DNA of 15,267 bases from Xanthobacteraceae bacterium (GCA_030037185.1 JASHRR010001068.1:1-15267), one strand, 5' to 3'; shown: positions 1 through 7,097, counted from the first letter of the stretch. A program made the numbers and translations. The notes: a model not told the origin generated them from the sequence alone.

Positions 1-1
1 G

Positions 2-220
2 GATTTGAACGAACGCACCTTCAGGTGCGACGACTGCGGTTTTGAATGCGACCGCGATCTAAACGCGGCTCGCAATCTTGAGAAATACGCCGAGAGCTTT
101 GCGGCGTTGAAGGCAGCTACGGCTGCCGTAGGCTGTGGAGAGGGGAGCGCTGGCGCACGGCGCAGGCCGCGAGTGAAACTGCCCGCGGCGAAGCAGCTAC
201 CAGACATCAACGCTGCCTAG
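2..220 (+). CDS. tnpB: TnpB / IS605 OrfB C-terminal tail (5' end outside window)
   Basis: This is the last 72 or so codons of a TnpB-type (IS200/IS605 OrfB) protein, an RNA-guided nuclease associated with transposons. The frame is open to the left edge, so the TTG at position 5 is not taken as a start. The second half of the zinc ribbon is visible as RCDDCGFECDRD. It is followed by the RDLNAARNL motif, whose Asp (codon 56-58) is the last RuvC catalytic acid of this family. After it comes the usual Gly/Arg-rich tail (VGCGEGSAGARRR). The first RuvC motifs would lie outside the window, so I cannot tell whether the gene is whole. Family identification is firm. In this family the guide RNA usually overlaps the 3' end of the gene and the right end of the element, so the DNA just after the stop matters. 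Confidence 0.9.
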   Translation, partial: DLNERTFRCDDCGFECDRDLNAARNLEKYAESFAALKAATAAVGCGEGSAGARRRPRVKLPAAKQLPDINAA

Positions 221-299
221 CTTTGAGTAGGTTCTGGAAAGCGGTTCGTCCTTCGTTTCGAAGCAGTTTCGTCGGGCGCTTGTGTTATTCGTCATCGCC
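221..299 (+). other. Possible right end / guide-RNA 3' region of the IS605-type element
   Basis: The 79 bases after the tnpB stop carry no gene. A short perfect hairpin is visible at 251-263 (CTTCG, loop TTT, CGAAG). By analogy with other IS605 elements, the element's right end and the 3' part of the guide (omega) RNA would be expected here. I cannot place the exact boundary, because that needs comparison with related copies. This is inference from family knowledge and position only. Confidence 0.2.
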
Positions 300-585
300 A
301 TGGACGCAGCTACCCCCCAACATATCGTCGATGCGCTCGATGCCGAGCTGGCGCGGCGCCGCCGACGGCGCGACGAGCGCGGCCTTGGCTGGGTGAAGAT
401 CCCACCGGCATCTGGTGCCTTGCCAATGTCGCCGGTCGGGTCGCCAGGCTCTGCAGACTGAGTTGGCCGCGCATCAGAAAACGCACGAGCTGGGCCCCCC
501 CCCGCAAGGTCTCGTCAACGATTTCGCACACCCTGAGGTCCTATTGGGGGATTCAGCCAACTGCCGGGCGCATGCCCTGGGTTGA
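300..585 (+). pseudogene. Small unknown gene with two frameshifts
   Basis: Three consecutive frames read as one plausible protein. Frame A starts at ATG 300 (MDAATPQHIVDALDAELARR) and runs through an Arg-rich stretch to GLGWV near 395. Frame B continues from about 395-398 as EDPTGIWCLANVAGRVARL to about 451. Frame C continues from about 451 as QTELAAHQKTHELG, then through GLVNDFAHPEVLLGD to the TGA at 583-585. Each piece picks up where the last stops and keeps the same composition, which random frames rarely do. A run of nine C (495-503) lies in the third piece. The reconstructed protein would be about 95 residues, acidic-to-basic, with no signal peptide. I do not recognise the family. No clear ribosome binding site precedes 300. 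It could be real decay or sequencing indels. Confidence 0.5.
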
Positions 586-686
586 AATCGGTATGCATCG
601 CCGAATCTGGCGAGCTCAAATTCTCAAGGGTGCTCTCGACAAGGCGCCTGTCAGCTTGCGACGAGGTCTCATCGCGACCTTCCATC

Positions 687-1964
687 TTAGGCAATATTGC
701 AGGCCGCGTATTCTATGGTGCATGTGCTGCCGAGGGACGCGACGCAATTTTCAAGCACGGCGGTGCGGGCCTCAGTCAGGGATAGATTCACTGAGATGGA
801 GAGCCGACCGCCGTTCTTGCTACGGGCTATGGCCAGGCACCCAATGCCGGACGGAGGTACCTTCCCACCGATGCTGCAATTGCCATGCGATTCATTACAC
901 GCGGAAAGCGCGGCGGTATTTGCCTCGTCCTCGGCTAATGCAGTGCGTACCGCCCAAGCGCCTTTATCGTTCCAGGCAAGCGCCATTGCAGTGAACTCCG
1001 GGGGTGGCGGATGGGCGGGCCGTGATGGAATCCAGACTCGTTCGTTCGGTCCATCGACGACGAGGGCGCCCCACCAGGACACGAAAAGCGCTGGGACCAA
1101 TCCAAACGGCATGCTCGCTTTGCCCGGGCCACCGCAGGTGTCAGGCGTATAAACGATAAGGAGCGGCGGATCATAGGTGAAGAGTTGCCGACCGTTGCGG
1201 TCAGTGAACTCGAGCGGGGCACTATCAACGTGCCACACCTGGTACTCGTGAGATGATCCGTCGCATCTTGTAAAACGCGTGGTACTGACAGAGTGCATCG
1301 GCACGCCAGCTCCGCGCAGTGCGTCCAATACCTTCTCATTTATCCCCACTGAGCCAGTACGGCTGCCTCCACCGGTGTCGATCCACGCGGGAAAGCTTAC
1401 ACTCCCGACGCGCAAGAAGATCACGGGAAGGTTGGAGCCTTTGCCGACTGTTAGGTGCGAGATGTCGTGCGAGTAATACCCGCGCTGGTCCACCGCGACG
1501 AAGCCGGCAGCGGCCAGGCGCTTGGGAGCGCAGCCGTGCATTGACAAAGCCATGTAGGGGCGCTCCGTTTCATAGTGAAACTCAACGGTGCGCAGCGAAA
1601 GGAAATCGGTGCCGATTAGTCCGGCTTCACCGCCTGCAGGCGCGAAGCGGTCGAAGCCCGCGAGACCCGCGGCGCGGAATCTGCCACCGTTGATGGTCGG
1701 AAGCGACGAGCCGCCGAGCTTGAGCGTGTTGCCGACTACGACGCCGAAGAGTCGTCCATCGACCGTGCTGTAGCTCGCGCCCGTGTCAATCAGAAAATAT
1801 CCTTGGTGACCCCCGAGCCGCATTAGCGCGAACGGCTTCGAGTAAAGTGTCTCCAACGGTACAACGCTGCCAGTACAGATTGGGGAGCCCGCAGCAACCG
1901 GTGCGGTCGATATTGACAGCAGCAGGATGAGGATGAAACGCCGACAGAATAGTTGGCGCACCAA
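687..1964 (-). CDS. Secreted tandem aspartyl protease (two DTG lobes) fused to DUF4189
   Basis: The predicted product is an exported protein of about 425 residues. The chosen start is TTG 1964 (or GTG 1961), because GAGGT (1971-1975 on the plus strand as ACCTC) sits 6-9 bases upstream and the start leads straight into a signal peptide (RRFILILLLSISTAPVAAG). The frame stays open to an ATG at 2099, but that 45-residue extension is Arg-rich and precedes the signal peptide, so it is unlikely to be translated. Residues from the TTG start: FLIDTGAS near 57-64 and AWIDTGGG near 193-200 are two retropepsin-type Asp-Thr-Gly active sites, each in its own lobe. A Pro-rich linker (about 316-322) follows, then a DUF4189 domain to the end, with the motifs MALAWNDKGAWAV and GGRLSISVN and several paired Cys. 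DUF4189 is a Cys-containing domain of unknown function in exported proteins. A periplasmic or surface peptidase is inferred. Substrate is unknown. The gene stands alone. Confidence 0.85.
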   Translation of the reverse strand: MVRQLFCRRFILILLLSISTAPVAAGSPICTGSVVPLETLYSKPFALMRLGGHQGYFLIDTGASYSTVDGRLFGVVVGNTLKLGGSSLPTINGGRFRAAGLAGFDRFAPAGGEAGLIGTDFLSLRTVEFHYETERPYMALSMHGCAPKRLAAAGFVAVDQRGYYSHDISHLTVGKGSNLPVIFLRVGSVSFPAWIDTGGGSRTGSVGINEKVLDALRGAGVPMHSVSTTRFTRCDGSSHEYQVWHVDSAPLEFTDRNGRQLFTYDPPLLIVYTPDTCGGPGKASMPFGLVPALFVSWWGALVVDGPNERVWIPSRPAHPPPPEFTAMALAWNDKGAWAVRTALAEDEANTAALSACNESHGNCSIGGKVPPSGIGCLAIARSKNGGRLSISVNLSLTEARTAVLENCVASLGSTCTIEYAACNIA

Positions 1965-1970
1965 GGCTCT

Positions 1971-1975
1971 ACCTC
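1971..1975 (-). promoter_or_regulatory. Ribosome binding site that sets the protease start
   Basis: GAGGT on the minus strand lies 6 bases before TTG 1964 and 9 bases before GTG 1961. It is the reason for preferring a non-ATG start over the ATG at 2099. Confidence 0.55.
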
Positions 1976-2118
1976 GTGAACCGACTGCCCGCCCCAGCTC
2001 TGGAGTGCGGCGAAGAGTACGTCGAGGCAGGAAACCTGTCCATACGAATAGGCGGCGCCGCGCATTGCATGAAGACGGGACGGTTTCCGCCTGGCCCATA
2101 GCGATGAGGCGTTAAGTC

Positions 2119-2645
2119 TTGAATAGATGTGAGCAGGGCAGCGGCGGCGGAACGGCTTCGTTTTCCTACATCGCCACAGGGACTTTGTGGCTGATATCGG
2201 AGTCGTCAAACCCGGCTCGCGTCCTTCAAAAGCCGTGCGTCGATCGGCAAGAGGTGGAGCGCCTTTCGGGGAGGCTCGACGTCATCTGGCCGGAGTATCT
2301 GCGCTCGCCCGACGCTCGCGGCGTGCATCACTTCATGGCTTTCGAGGGGGAAGCGGCCGGTGGCAAAGTGCGGTGCTGTGCATTTTCGAGGAGCTGGGCT
2401 ACCTGAGCATGGCGCTGACAGCCGAGCCGTTCCGCCGTCGCGGCGCCCAGAGCGCGTTAATCGCCCGGCGGATCAAGAAGGCGGTCGCGATCGGATGCAA
2501 GATCGTCGTTTCGGAAAGGTTGTCGATCCTGGAGCATTCACTGGGCAACTTGCAAAAGGCAGGTTTCGAGGTGGCCTACGAGAATGAGGCGTACGGCCTA
2601 TTCGCCGGTAATGAGCCGAGGGCCACCAGCCGACGTGTACCGTAA
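2119..2645 (+). pseudogene. GNAT-family N-acetyltransferase, frameshifted
   Basis: The N-terminal half reads in one frame (2119-2406; VDRQEVERLSGRLDVIWPEY, then VHHFMAFEGEAAGG) and the C-terminal half in another (IFEELGYLSMALTAEPFRRR, then GAQSALIARRIKKAV, to the stop at 2643-2645). The shift falls at about 2345-2385. RRRGAQSALIARR is the acetyl-CoA-binding loop (R/Q-x-x-G-x-G/A type) of GNAT enzymes. SLGNLQKAGFEVAYEN is the usual C-terminal strand-helix (SxxNLxKAGF). Known family role: transfer of acetyl from acetyl-CoA to an amine. The substrate cannot be read from the sequence. The exact start is unsure: 2119 is a TTG, and homology-like sequence begins only around 2240. As written the gene cannot make a whole enzyme. 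Confidence 0.7.
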
Positions 2646-2841
2646 AATCCCTCGCGCGAGGCCGCAAAGGAATGGCGATCGCGGTCGGCATAGAAACGGT
2701 GCTGTGCGACGAGTGGCGGCCAAAAGCCAAATCCACCGCCTCCCTAAATCCACTGCGTTACAATTGAAATAGCGGGACGGGCCTCCGATCTGGCCGGGTT
2801 GCAAATTTTGAAATTGATCGCTCGGAAATTTCCGTTCGCAG

Positions 2842-3642
2842 TCACTTTCGCTCCGCTTTCACATCGCGTAGTCCTTGGTGTAGGGTTAGACCAGCAATCG
2901 CGCCGCTGGCATCCTTCGTGAATTCAATCTGTGCATCGACGGTTTTGAGAAAGAAGCTCGTCTCCGATTCCGCAAACAGTTCAGCTTTCGGCTGCGGACC
3001 AAACCGCATCATGAGACGGCCGTCTTCAAAGGTGACGGCGACTTTCGCGATTCCTGCGTCGTAGTTGCCTGCGTAAGCCGCGAGCGTTTCGGCGGACAGC
3101 TTGATCTCTTTCCGCTCGAGAACACTATCGCTGATTCTATGGGCCCTCTGCTCGCGTCCGTTCTGGTGCAAGATCACATCGGTTATTTTCTCGTTGGCGT
3201 CCTTTAGAAACTCCAACTGTGCATCCACGACCTTCAGAAAGAATTTCCCTTCAGCTTCGGCAAATAGCGGCAGCTTGCCCTGGCCCGAGAGTTGTCCTTG
3301 AAGCTGATCCCCGGCGAGCGTGATCATCATCTTGATGCGCGGCTGCAACTCATAGGTGCCGACGTAGGTCGCGAGCGTTTCCCCGGACAGCTTGATTTCC
3401 TTGCGCTCGGAACTGAGTTGGACGGCTTGACCATGGGCCACAGCCGCCAGTTTCGGCAACATCTCATCGGGCGCGTTGCCATTCAGGTTTGAAAGCACAG
3501 CGACAGTGATCTTCGAATCCGGATAATATCCGAGCGAAGCATTGAAGCCCTGAATGCCGCCGTTGTGCCAGACGTTCTTGCGGCCCTCGGTGGTTTGGAT
3601 GATCAGCCCGAAGGCGTAATTCGCTTTGAAAGGCGTGGTCAT
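2842..3642 (-). pseudogene. Beta-lactamase-like serine hydrolase, C-terminal part with two DUF3471-like repeats
   Basis: This 266-residue frame is the back half of a class-C beta-lactamase-type serine hydrolase. Near its start it has NYAFGLIIQ and HNGGIQGFNASLGYYP (residues 26-41); HNGG occupies the place of the family's third active-site motif (KTG/HxG). The Ser-x-x-Lys and Tyr-x-Asn motifs, which should lie about 150-250 residues earlier, are absent, and the frame upstream soon meets a stop near 3715. Two homologous repeats follow at residues 79-170 and 176-266. Each begins ERKEIKLS-ETLA-Y-G-Y and contains LFAE(A/S)E, FFLK-VDAQ-EF-KDA and LHQ. This fits the DUF3471-type tail found behind such hydrolases. 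The ATG at 3642 is internal, so it is a truncated remnant, presumably cut by a rearrangement at about 3645-3715. No signal peptide remains, so an active product is unlikely. Confidence 0.8.
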
Positions 3643-3707
3643 CTTGGCAGGCCATGTGCTCGACCTGTGCTGCTCGACCGGGTGTCGGCGAAGACCTGTT
3701 CCTGCCT

Positions 3708-4080
3708 TCTGTTACGACCGCCAGGCCCTCGAATTCATTCGCCAGCGCCTGGACCGCTACGACGATTCTGCCTTGGAAGCCGTCTTTCTCAGGCTCATCA
3801 CCAAGCTTGACCCCGCCAGTCCCATGAAGTGGTCGATCACGTTCCCTGATGGTGCCGACCTGCCGCACCTCACGATATGTGATCAGAAACCAATGGGAAT
3901 TATCAAAGAGCCATGCCCACTTGGATTGACCCTTCCGCCAGCATGGCGGTGACGGGCGCAATTGGCGATGCCTCGGCGTTGGTCCGACTGGAGCTGAAGG
4001 GCTTTACCCGCTATGACTACGGTTTGAGACACCATGGCGGCTGGCTGGGCCACAAATCACGTCTCGATAACGAGATCTAA
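3708..4080 (+). pseudogene. Unrecognised coding-like stretch, probably frameshifted remnant
   Basis: From about 3708 a plus-strand frame shows strong G/C preference at third positions and reads FCYDRQALEFIRQRLDRY, then LEAVFLRLITKLDPASP, until about 3875. A second frame opens at ATG 3913 (MPTWIDPSASMAVTGAIGD, then VRLELKGFTRYDYGLRHHGG) and stops at 4078-4080. They may be two pieces of one gene joined by a lost base between 3875 and 3913, or two unrelated fragments. An antisense frame (3464-3961) is also open and has fair codon use, so strand choice is not certain. I recognise no domain. The stretch begins where the serine hydrolase is cut, so it may have come in with the event that truncated it. 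Confidence 0.25.
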
Positions 4081-4120
4081 CACCCGCCGTGTTCGTTCAG
4101 GGTGCATTAGGTGGTGGACG

Positions 4121-4375
4121 ATGGTGGTGCGAACCGCGACCTGCGTTTGCGAGCAACTCCGCGTTACCTGTACCAGCGATCCCGTGAAAATTTCGCTGTG
4201 TCATTGCTTGGATTGCCAGAAACGGACGGGCAGCACGTTTGGCGTAGCTGCATTTTTTCCTCGCAAGGACATTGAAGCAAGTGGGGCGTTTCGAACTTAC
4301 GTTCCCTGCGCCGTCGCAATCAGTCAATCAGTCTACAACGAGCGCCGTCACGGTTGGGTATCATCTTCAAACTGA
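4121..4375 (+). pseudogene. GFA-family (glutathione-dependent formaldehyde-activating enzyme-like) protein with internal deletion
   Basis: The start MVVRTATCVCEQLRVTC at 4121 and the zinc-binding pattern C8-x-C10 plus C27-x-C29-x2-C32 (SLCHCLDCQKRTGSTFGVAA) are typical of GFA/CENP-V-like proteins. The N-terminal part follows the family to FRTYV (residues 57-61). The expected central block with the second CPxCG zinc motif is missing, and the sequence jumps to SVYNERRHGWV (70-80), which resembles the family's C-terminal end. The product is 84 residues against a usual length of about 120-140. An in-frame internal deletion at about 4301-4325 explains this. The ORF can be extended upstream to 4034, but family alignment supports 4121. 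Loss of half the zinc ligands makes activity unlikely. Confidence 0.65.
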
Positions 4376-4487
4376 GCCACCTACGCGCCTCCCAGGCTCG
4401 CGTTTCGGGCGACAGGGCTGTTCCGTGTGGGAGCGCAAATAAAGCGGTGCGACCACACATAAAAGTTCTGCGACCGGCGGCGTCGAT

Positions 4488-4676
4488 ATGGGCATGGTCA
4501 CAATCGATGCGTTTGAGCCCTCCGAACTTGCCGCCCTCATCAGGTTTGTCGAGGCGATCGGAGAGCACAAGCGGACTGACGTTCCGGAATCCGCGAGCGA
4601 GATTGGCTCAGATTACGCCCAGACGATCGTCCAAACGGCGTCAGAACAAAATGGTTTGGACCGGCGTTACTCATGA
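4488..4676 (+). CDS. Small hypothetical protein (62 aa)
   Basis: The frame MGMVTIDAFEPSELAALIRF, continuing to IVQTASEQNGLDRRYS, has mostly G/C third positions and an acidic, helical composition without membrane segments. ATG 4488 or ATG 4494 could start it. The ribosome binding site is weak. No family is recognised. It sits among gene fragments and could itself be the tail or head of a broken gene. Confidence 0.3.
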   Translation: MGMVTIDAFEPSELAALIRFVEAIGEHKRTDVPESASEIGSDYAQTIVQTASEQNGLDRRYS

Positions 4677-5100
4677 CACCTAACCGGACTTGCTGTCGCG
4701 TCCCGTTCGATCGTCGACGCTGGCTTGGTTCCGCCCCTCGACCGGTCGGCGTCCCCGTGACGCCTTACTTTCCCGGTCTGATACTTGTCAATCGCGGCTT
4801 GCACGGCGGCGCGTGACGCGACGCCGGCGGTCTGATACTTCGATTGGCGTCGTCGTAGCTCCACTGGCGCAGCGCGTTGGCGTCGCGCTGAAACTGCGGG
4901 TGGACGTAGCGCGCCTCAGTTCGTAGCTGCCGGCTGACGGCCGAACGCAAGAAAGTAAGAATGATATGAAGGTCTGCGCGTTAGCTCGCGCCGTGCGCGG
5001 CGGCTCGGATCACGTTGAACCTACGGCTGGTGTACGTGAGATCGACGTCGGCTTCGGGGTCTAAGGAATCACGCTTTCCCCAATGCCGGCGCAACGGCAA
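4677..5100 (-). other. Stretch without an intact gene; minus-strand remnant with an 18-residue repeat
   Basis: No credible full gene lies here. On the minus strand two short frames (4950 down to about 4845, then about 4845 down to 4667) read PQFQRDANALRQWSYDDANR and KYQTAGVASRAAVQAAIDKY as if one protein had been frameshifted near 4845. The 13-base repeat CGGTCTGATACTT occurs at 4774-4786 and 4828-4840. The 54-base spacing keeps frame and yields KYQT twice, 18 residues apart. A 32-codon plus ORF at 4966-5064 has no further support. Confidence 0.25.
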
Positions 5101-5156
5101 CCCAACCGACTATAACCATAAATATAAACGCACACCCATACCCCGAACTGCATGTC

Positions 5157-5174
5157 CTGTCACGAGCATGTCAT
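5157..5174 (+). promoter_or_regulatory. PHO box (predicted PhoB binding site)
   Basis: CTGTCACGAGCATGTCAT matches the PhoB consensus of two 7-base half-sites (CTGTCAY) separated by 4 bases. The first half-site is exact and the second has one mismatch. It lies 87 bases before the ATG of the secreted phosphoesterase, on the same strand, and 10 bases before a -10-like TTAGTTAAT. PhoB replaces the -35 element in such promoters, and no good -35 hexamer is needed here. It predicts induction under phosphate limitation. Confidence 0.7.
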
Positions 5175-5184
5175 TGCTTGTCTC

Positions 5185-5193
5185 TTAGTTAAT
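5185..5193 (+). promoter_or_regulatory. -10-like element of the phosphoesterase promoter
   Basis: TTAGTTAAT lies 10 bases downstream of the PHO box, the spacing seen in PhoB-activated promoters. Its match to TATAAT is only moderate, as is usual for activator-dependent promoters. The leader to the ATG would be about 65 bases. Confidence 0.4.
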
Positions 5194-5261
5194 CACGCCT
5201 GCCAGGATTGCTTCCGGCTAAGTTGTGAAGTGCGGATTGGCTCCACCTTTGGGGGATTCTT

Positions 5262-7022
5262 ATGCGACGGATAACGAACAAGGCAGTGCCTGCTGCCATT
5301 CTCATGTCTGTGCTGATGACAGCACAAGGTAGTGCTCAGGTCTTTGGCAACACAGGCGAGCCTCACACGGCGACTCCCATCAAGCATGTCGTCATCATCT
5401 TCGGCGAGAATCAGTCGTTCGACCACTATTTTGGCACCTATCCGCTCGCGGCGAATGTGGCGGGCGAACCGCGGTTCGTTCCGCTGCCTCTCACGCCGAC
5501 GGTGAACGGCCTCACCTATTTTCTGCTCCACGACAACCCCAACTTCACCAACAAGGCCAATAATAGCCCCAGTTTAGACTCGATTGCAGCCAACCCATTC
5601 CGTCTCGATCGGGCGCAGGCCGTTACGGCTGACCAGAATCACGGCTACACGGCTGAGCAGCAAGCCTTCGACGACGGCAAGATGGACCTGTTCCCGCTGT
5701 TCACCGGCGCAGCCGGGACGGGCGGCACAGGCGCGTTCGACACCACAGCCCTCGTAATGGGCTATTACGACGGCAACACCGTCACGGCGCTGTGGAACTA
5801 TGCGCAGCATTTTGCAATGAACGATAATTCCTATAGCTCGCAGTTCGGTCCTTCGACGGTCGGCGCGCTCAACCTCGTTTCCGGCCAGACCAATGGCGCG
5901 ACCTATTTCGCCGGTCCGACAGGCACTGCCACGCTACCTGCGGACAATAGCAGCGTTGCCGATGACGGTAATGGCGGCCTGACTGTGATGGGCGATCCCG
6001 ATCCCTACCTGGATATTTGCTCTCTGCAGCAAGACGGCACTGCCGCCGATGGTAATTCGACGGTGCAGATGAACGGCAGGAACATCGGCGACCTTCTGAA
6101 CGCAAAGGGCATCTCGTGGGGTTGGTTCCAAGGCGGTTTCGACCTGACGCTCACCAATAGCGGCAACGCCAACTACCCCTATTCCCCATCTTCCACCGAA
6201 GGCATGGGTACTGGCTGCTCTCGCGCATCGGTTTCCGCAACTTTGCTAGCGGGTGGCGTTTCTTTTGTGCAGGATTTCGTTCCGCACCACGCGGCGTTCC
6301 AGTATTATTCGTCGACGCGCAATCCCAACCACAACCGGCCAGCTTCGGTTGCGGTAATCGGCACGTCGGCCGACACTGGCACCCGTTCGAATCAGGCTAA
6401 CCATCAGTATGACACGCATGACTTCTTCGATGCGCTCGCGGCCGGCAATCTGCCTGCGGTGACCTTTCTCAAGGCGCCCGCGTTCCAGAATGCCCATCCT
6501 GGCAACTCCGATCCGCTGGACGAGCAGATCTACGTCGTCAGCGTCGTCAACGCCTTGCAAGACAGTCCGTTCTGGGAAAGCACCGCCGTCATCATCGCCT
6601 ATGACGACTCGGACGGCTGGTACGATCACGCCAACCACGTGGTCAACCCGTCGTTCAACAAAAACGTGGACGCGCTTGAAGGCACCGGGATCTGCCGGCC
6701 ACTTCCGGACACCTTCCCTGCGTTCGAGACGCCGCTTCCGGGCATCCTCGGCAAGCCGGCCAACGCCCGCTGCGGCTATGGTCCGCGTCAGCCGCTCCTT
6801 GTGATTTCGCCCTGGACGAAGCACAATTTCGTCGATCATGCGGTGACGGATCAATCTTCCATCATCCGTTTCATCGAGGATAACTGGCTCGAAGGCGAGC
6901 GCATCGGCCAGGGCTCCTACGATGCTTTCGCCGGTTCGCTCCTCAACCTGTTCGACTTCAACCAGCTGCCGTACACGAAGCTGAAGCTCACCCCGGACAC
7001 CGGCCTAGTCACGTCTCCATAA
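5262..7022 (+). CDS. Secreted phosphoesterase of the PF04185 family (acid phosphatase / phospholipase C type)
   Basis: This intact 586-residue protein has a Sec-type signal peptide (residues 1-26, ending AQGSAQ). The PF04185 signature follows: VVIIFGENQSFDHYFGTYP at 43-61, holding the Glu-Asn metal ligands; DQNHGYTAEQQAFDDGKMD at 124-142; AYDDSDGWYDH at 446-456 with the second metal-binding Asp/His group; and a C-terminal block RCGYGPRQPLLVISPWTKHN at 503-522. Family members hydrolyse phosphate monoesters (AcpA) or phospholipids (bacterial phospholipase C) outside the cytoplasm. Which applies here cannot be read from sequence. The start ATG is preceded by GGGGGA with short spacing. The RR at residues 2-3 lacks a proper Tat context. 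A PHO box upstream and a hairpin terminator downstream make it a single-gene unit, probably a phosphate-scavenging enzyme. Confidence 0.93.
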   Translation: MRRITNKAVPAAILMSVLMTAQGSAQVFGNTGEPHTATPIKHVVIIFGENQSFDHYFGTYPLAANVAGEPRFVPLPLTPTVNGLTYFLLHDNPNFTNKANNSPSLDSIAANPFRLDRAQAVTADQNHGYTAEQQAFDDGKMDLFPLFTGAAGTGGTGAFDTTALVMGYYDGNTVTALWNYAQHFAMNDNSYSSQFGPSTVGALNLVSGQTNGATYFAGPTGTATLPADNSSVADDGNGGLTVMGDPDPYLDICSLQQDGTAADGNSTVQMNGRNIGDLLNAKGISWGWFQGGFDLTLTNSGNANYPYSPSSTEGMGTGCSRASVSATLLAGGVSFVQDFVPHHAAFQYYSSTRNPNHNRPASVAVIGTSADTGTRSNQANHQYDTHDFFDALAAGNLPAVTFLKAPAFQNAHPGNSDPLDEQIYVVSVVNALQDSPFWESTAVIIAYDDSDGWYDHANHVVNPSFNKNVDALEGTGICRPLPDTFPAFETPLPGILGKPANARCGYGPRQPLLVISPWTKHNFVDHAVTDQSSIIRFIEDNWLEGERIGQGSYDAFAGSLLNLFDFNQLPYTKLKLTPDTGLVTSP

Positions 7023-7072
7023 TCACCGAAGGGGCTAGGAGGCGGCAATCACCGAAGGGGCTAGGGGGCGGC
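7021..7072 (+). repeat. 26-bp tandem duplication at the end of the phosphoesterase gene
   Basis: Bases 7021-7046 and 7047-7072 are two head-to-tail copies of AATCACCGAAGGGGCTAGGR plus GGCGGC, differing only at 7040 (A) against 7066 (G). The first copy begins inside the TAA stop codon. The second copy provides the left arm of the terminator, so the duplication created a spare, slightly mismatched left arm. Confidence 0.9.
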
Positions 7073-7097
7073 CGACAACAGCCGCCCCCTCGGTTTC
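7051..7097 (+). terminator. Rho-independent terminator of the phosphoesterase gene
   Basis: A perfect 10-bp stem pairs AGGGGGCGGC (7063-7072) with GCCGCCCCCT (7081-7090) around the 8-base loop CGACAACA. It can be extended by ACCGA (7051-7055) with TCGGT (7090-7094, sharing T7090 as an alternative pairing). The T run after it is short (TTT at 7094-7096). It lies 29 bases after the stop codon. Confidence 0.75.

Noticed and set aside
1965..2099. N-terminal 45-codon extension of the protease frame.
   Set aside because: It would place an Arg-rich stretch before the signal peptide, while a ribosome binding site supports the start at 1964/1961.
4760..4850. Two copies of a 13-base repeat, considered as a CRISPR-like array.
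   Set aside because: Only two copies, and the spacing is a multiple of three within a coding-like frame; a protein repeat explains it better.
4966..5064. A 32-codon plus ORF starting MKVCALARAVRGG.
   Set aside because: Too short, with no homology-like features and no clear ribosome binding site.
6246..6854. A 202-codon open frame on the minus strand.
   Set aside because: It lies wholly inside the phosphoesterase gene, whose motifs are unmistakable, and is an antisense shadow of GC-rich codons.
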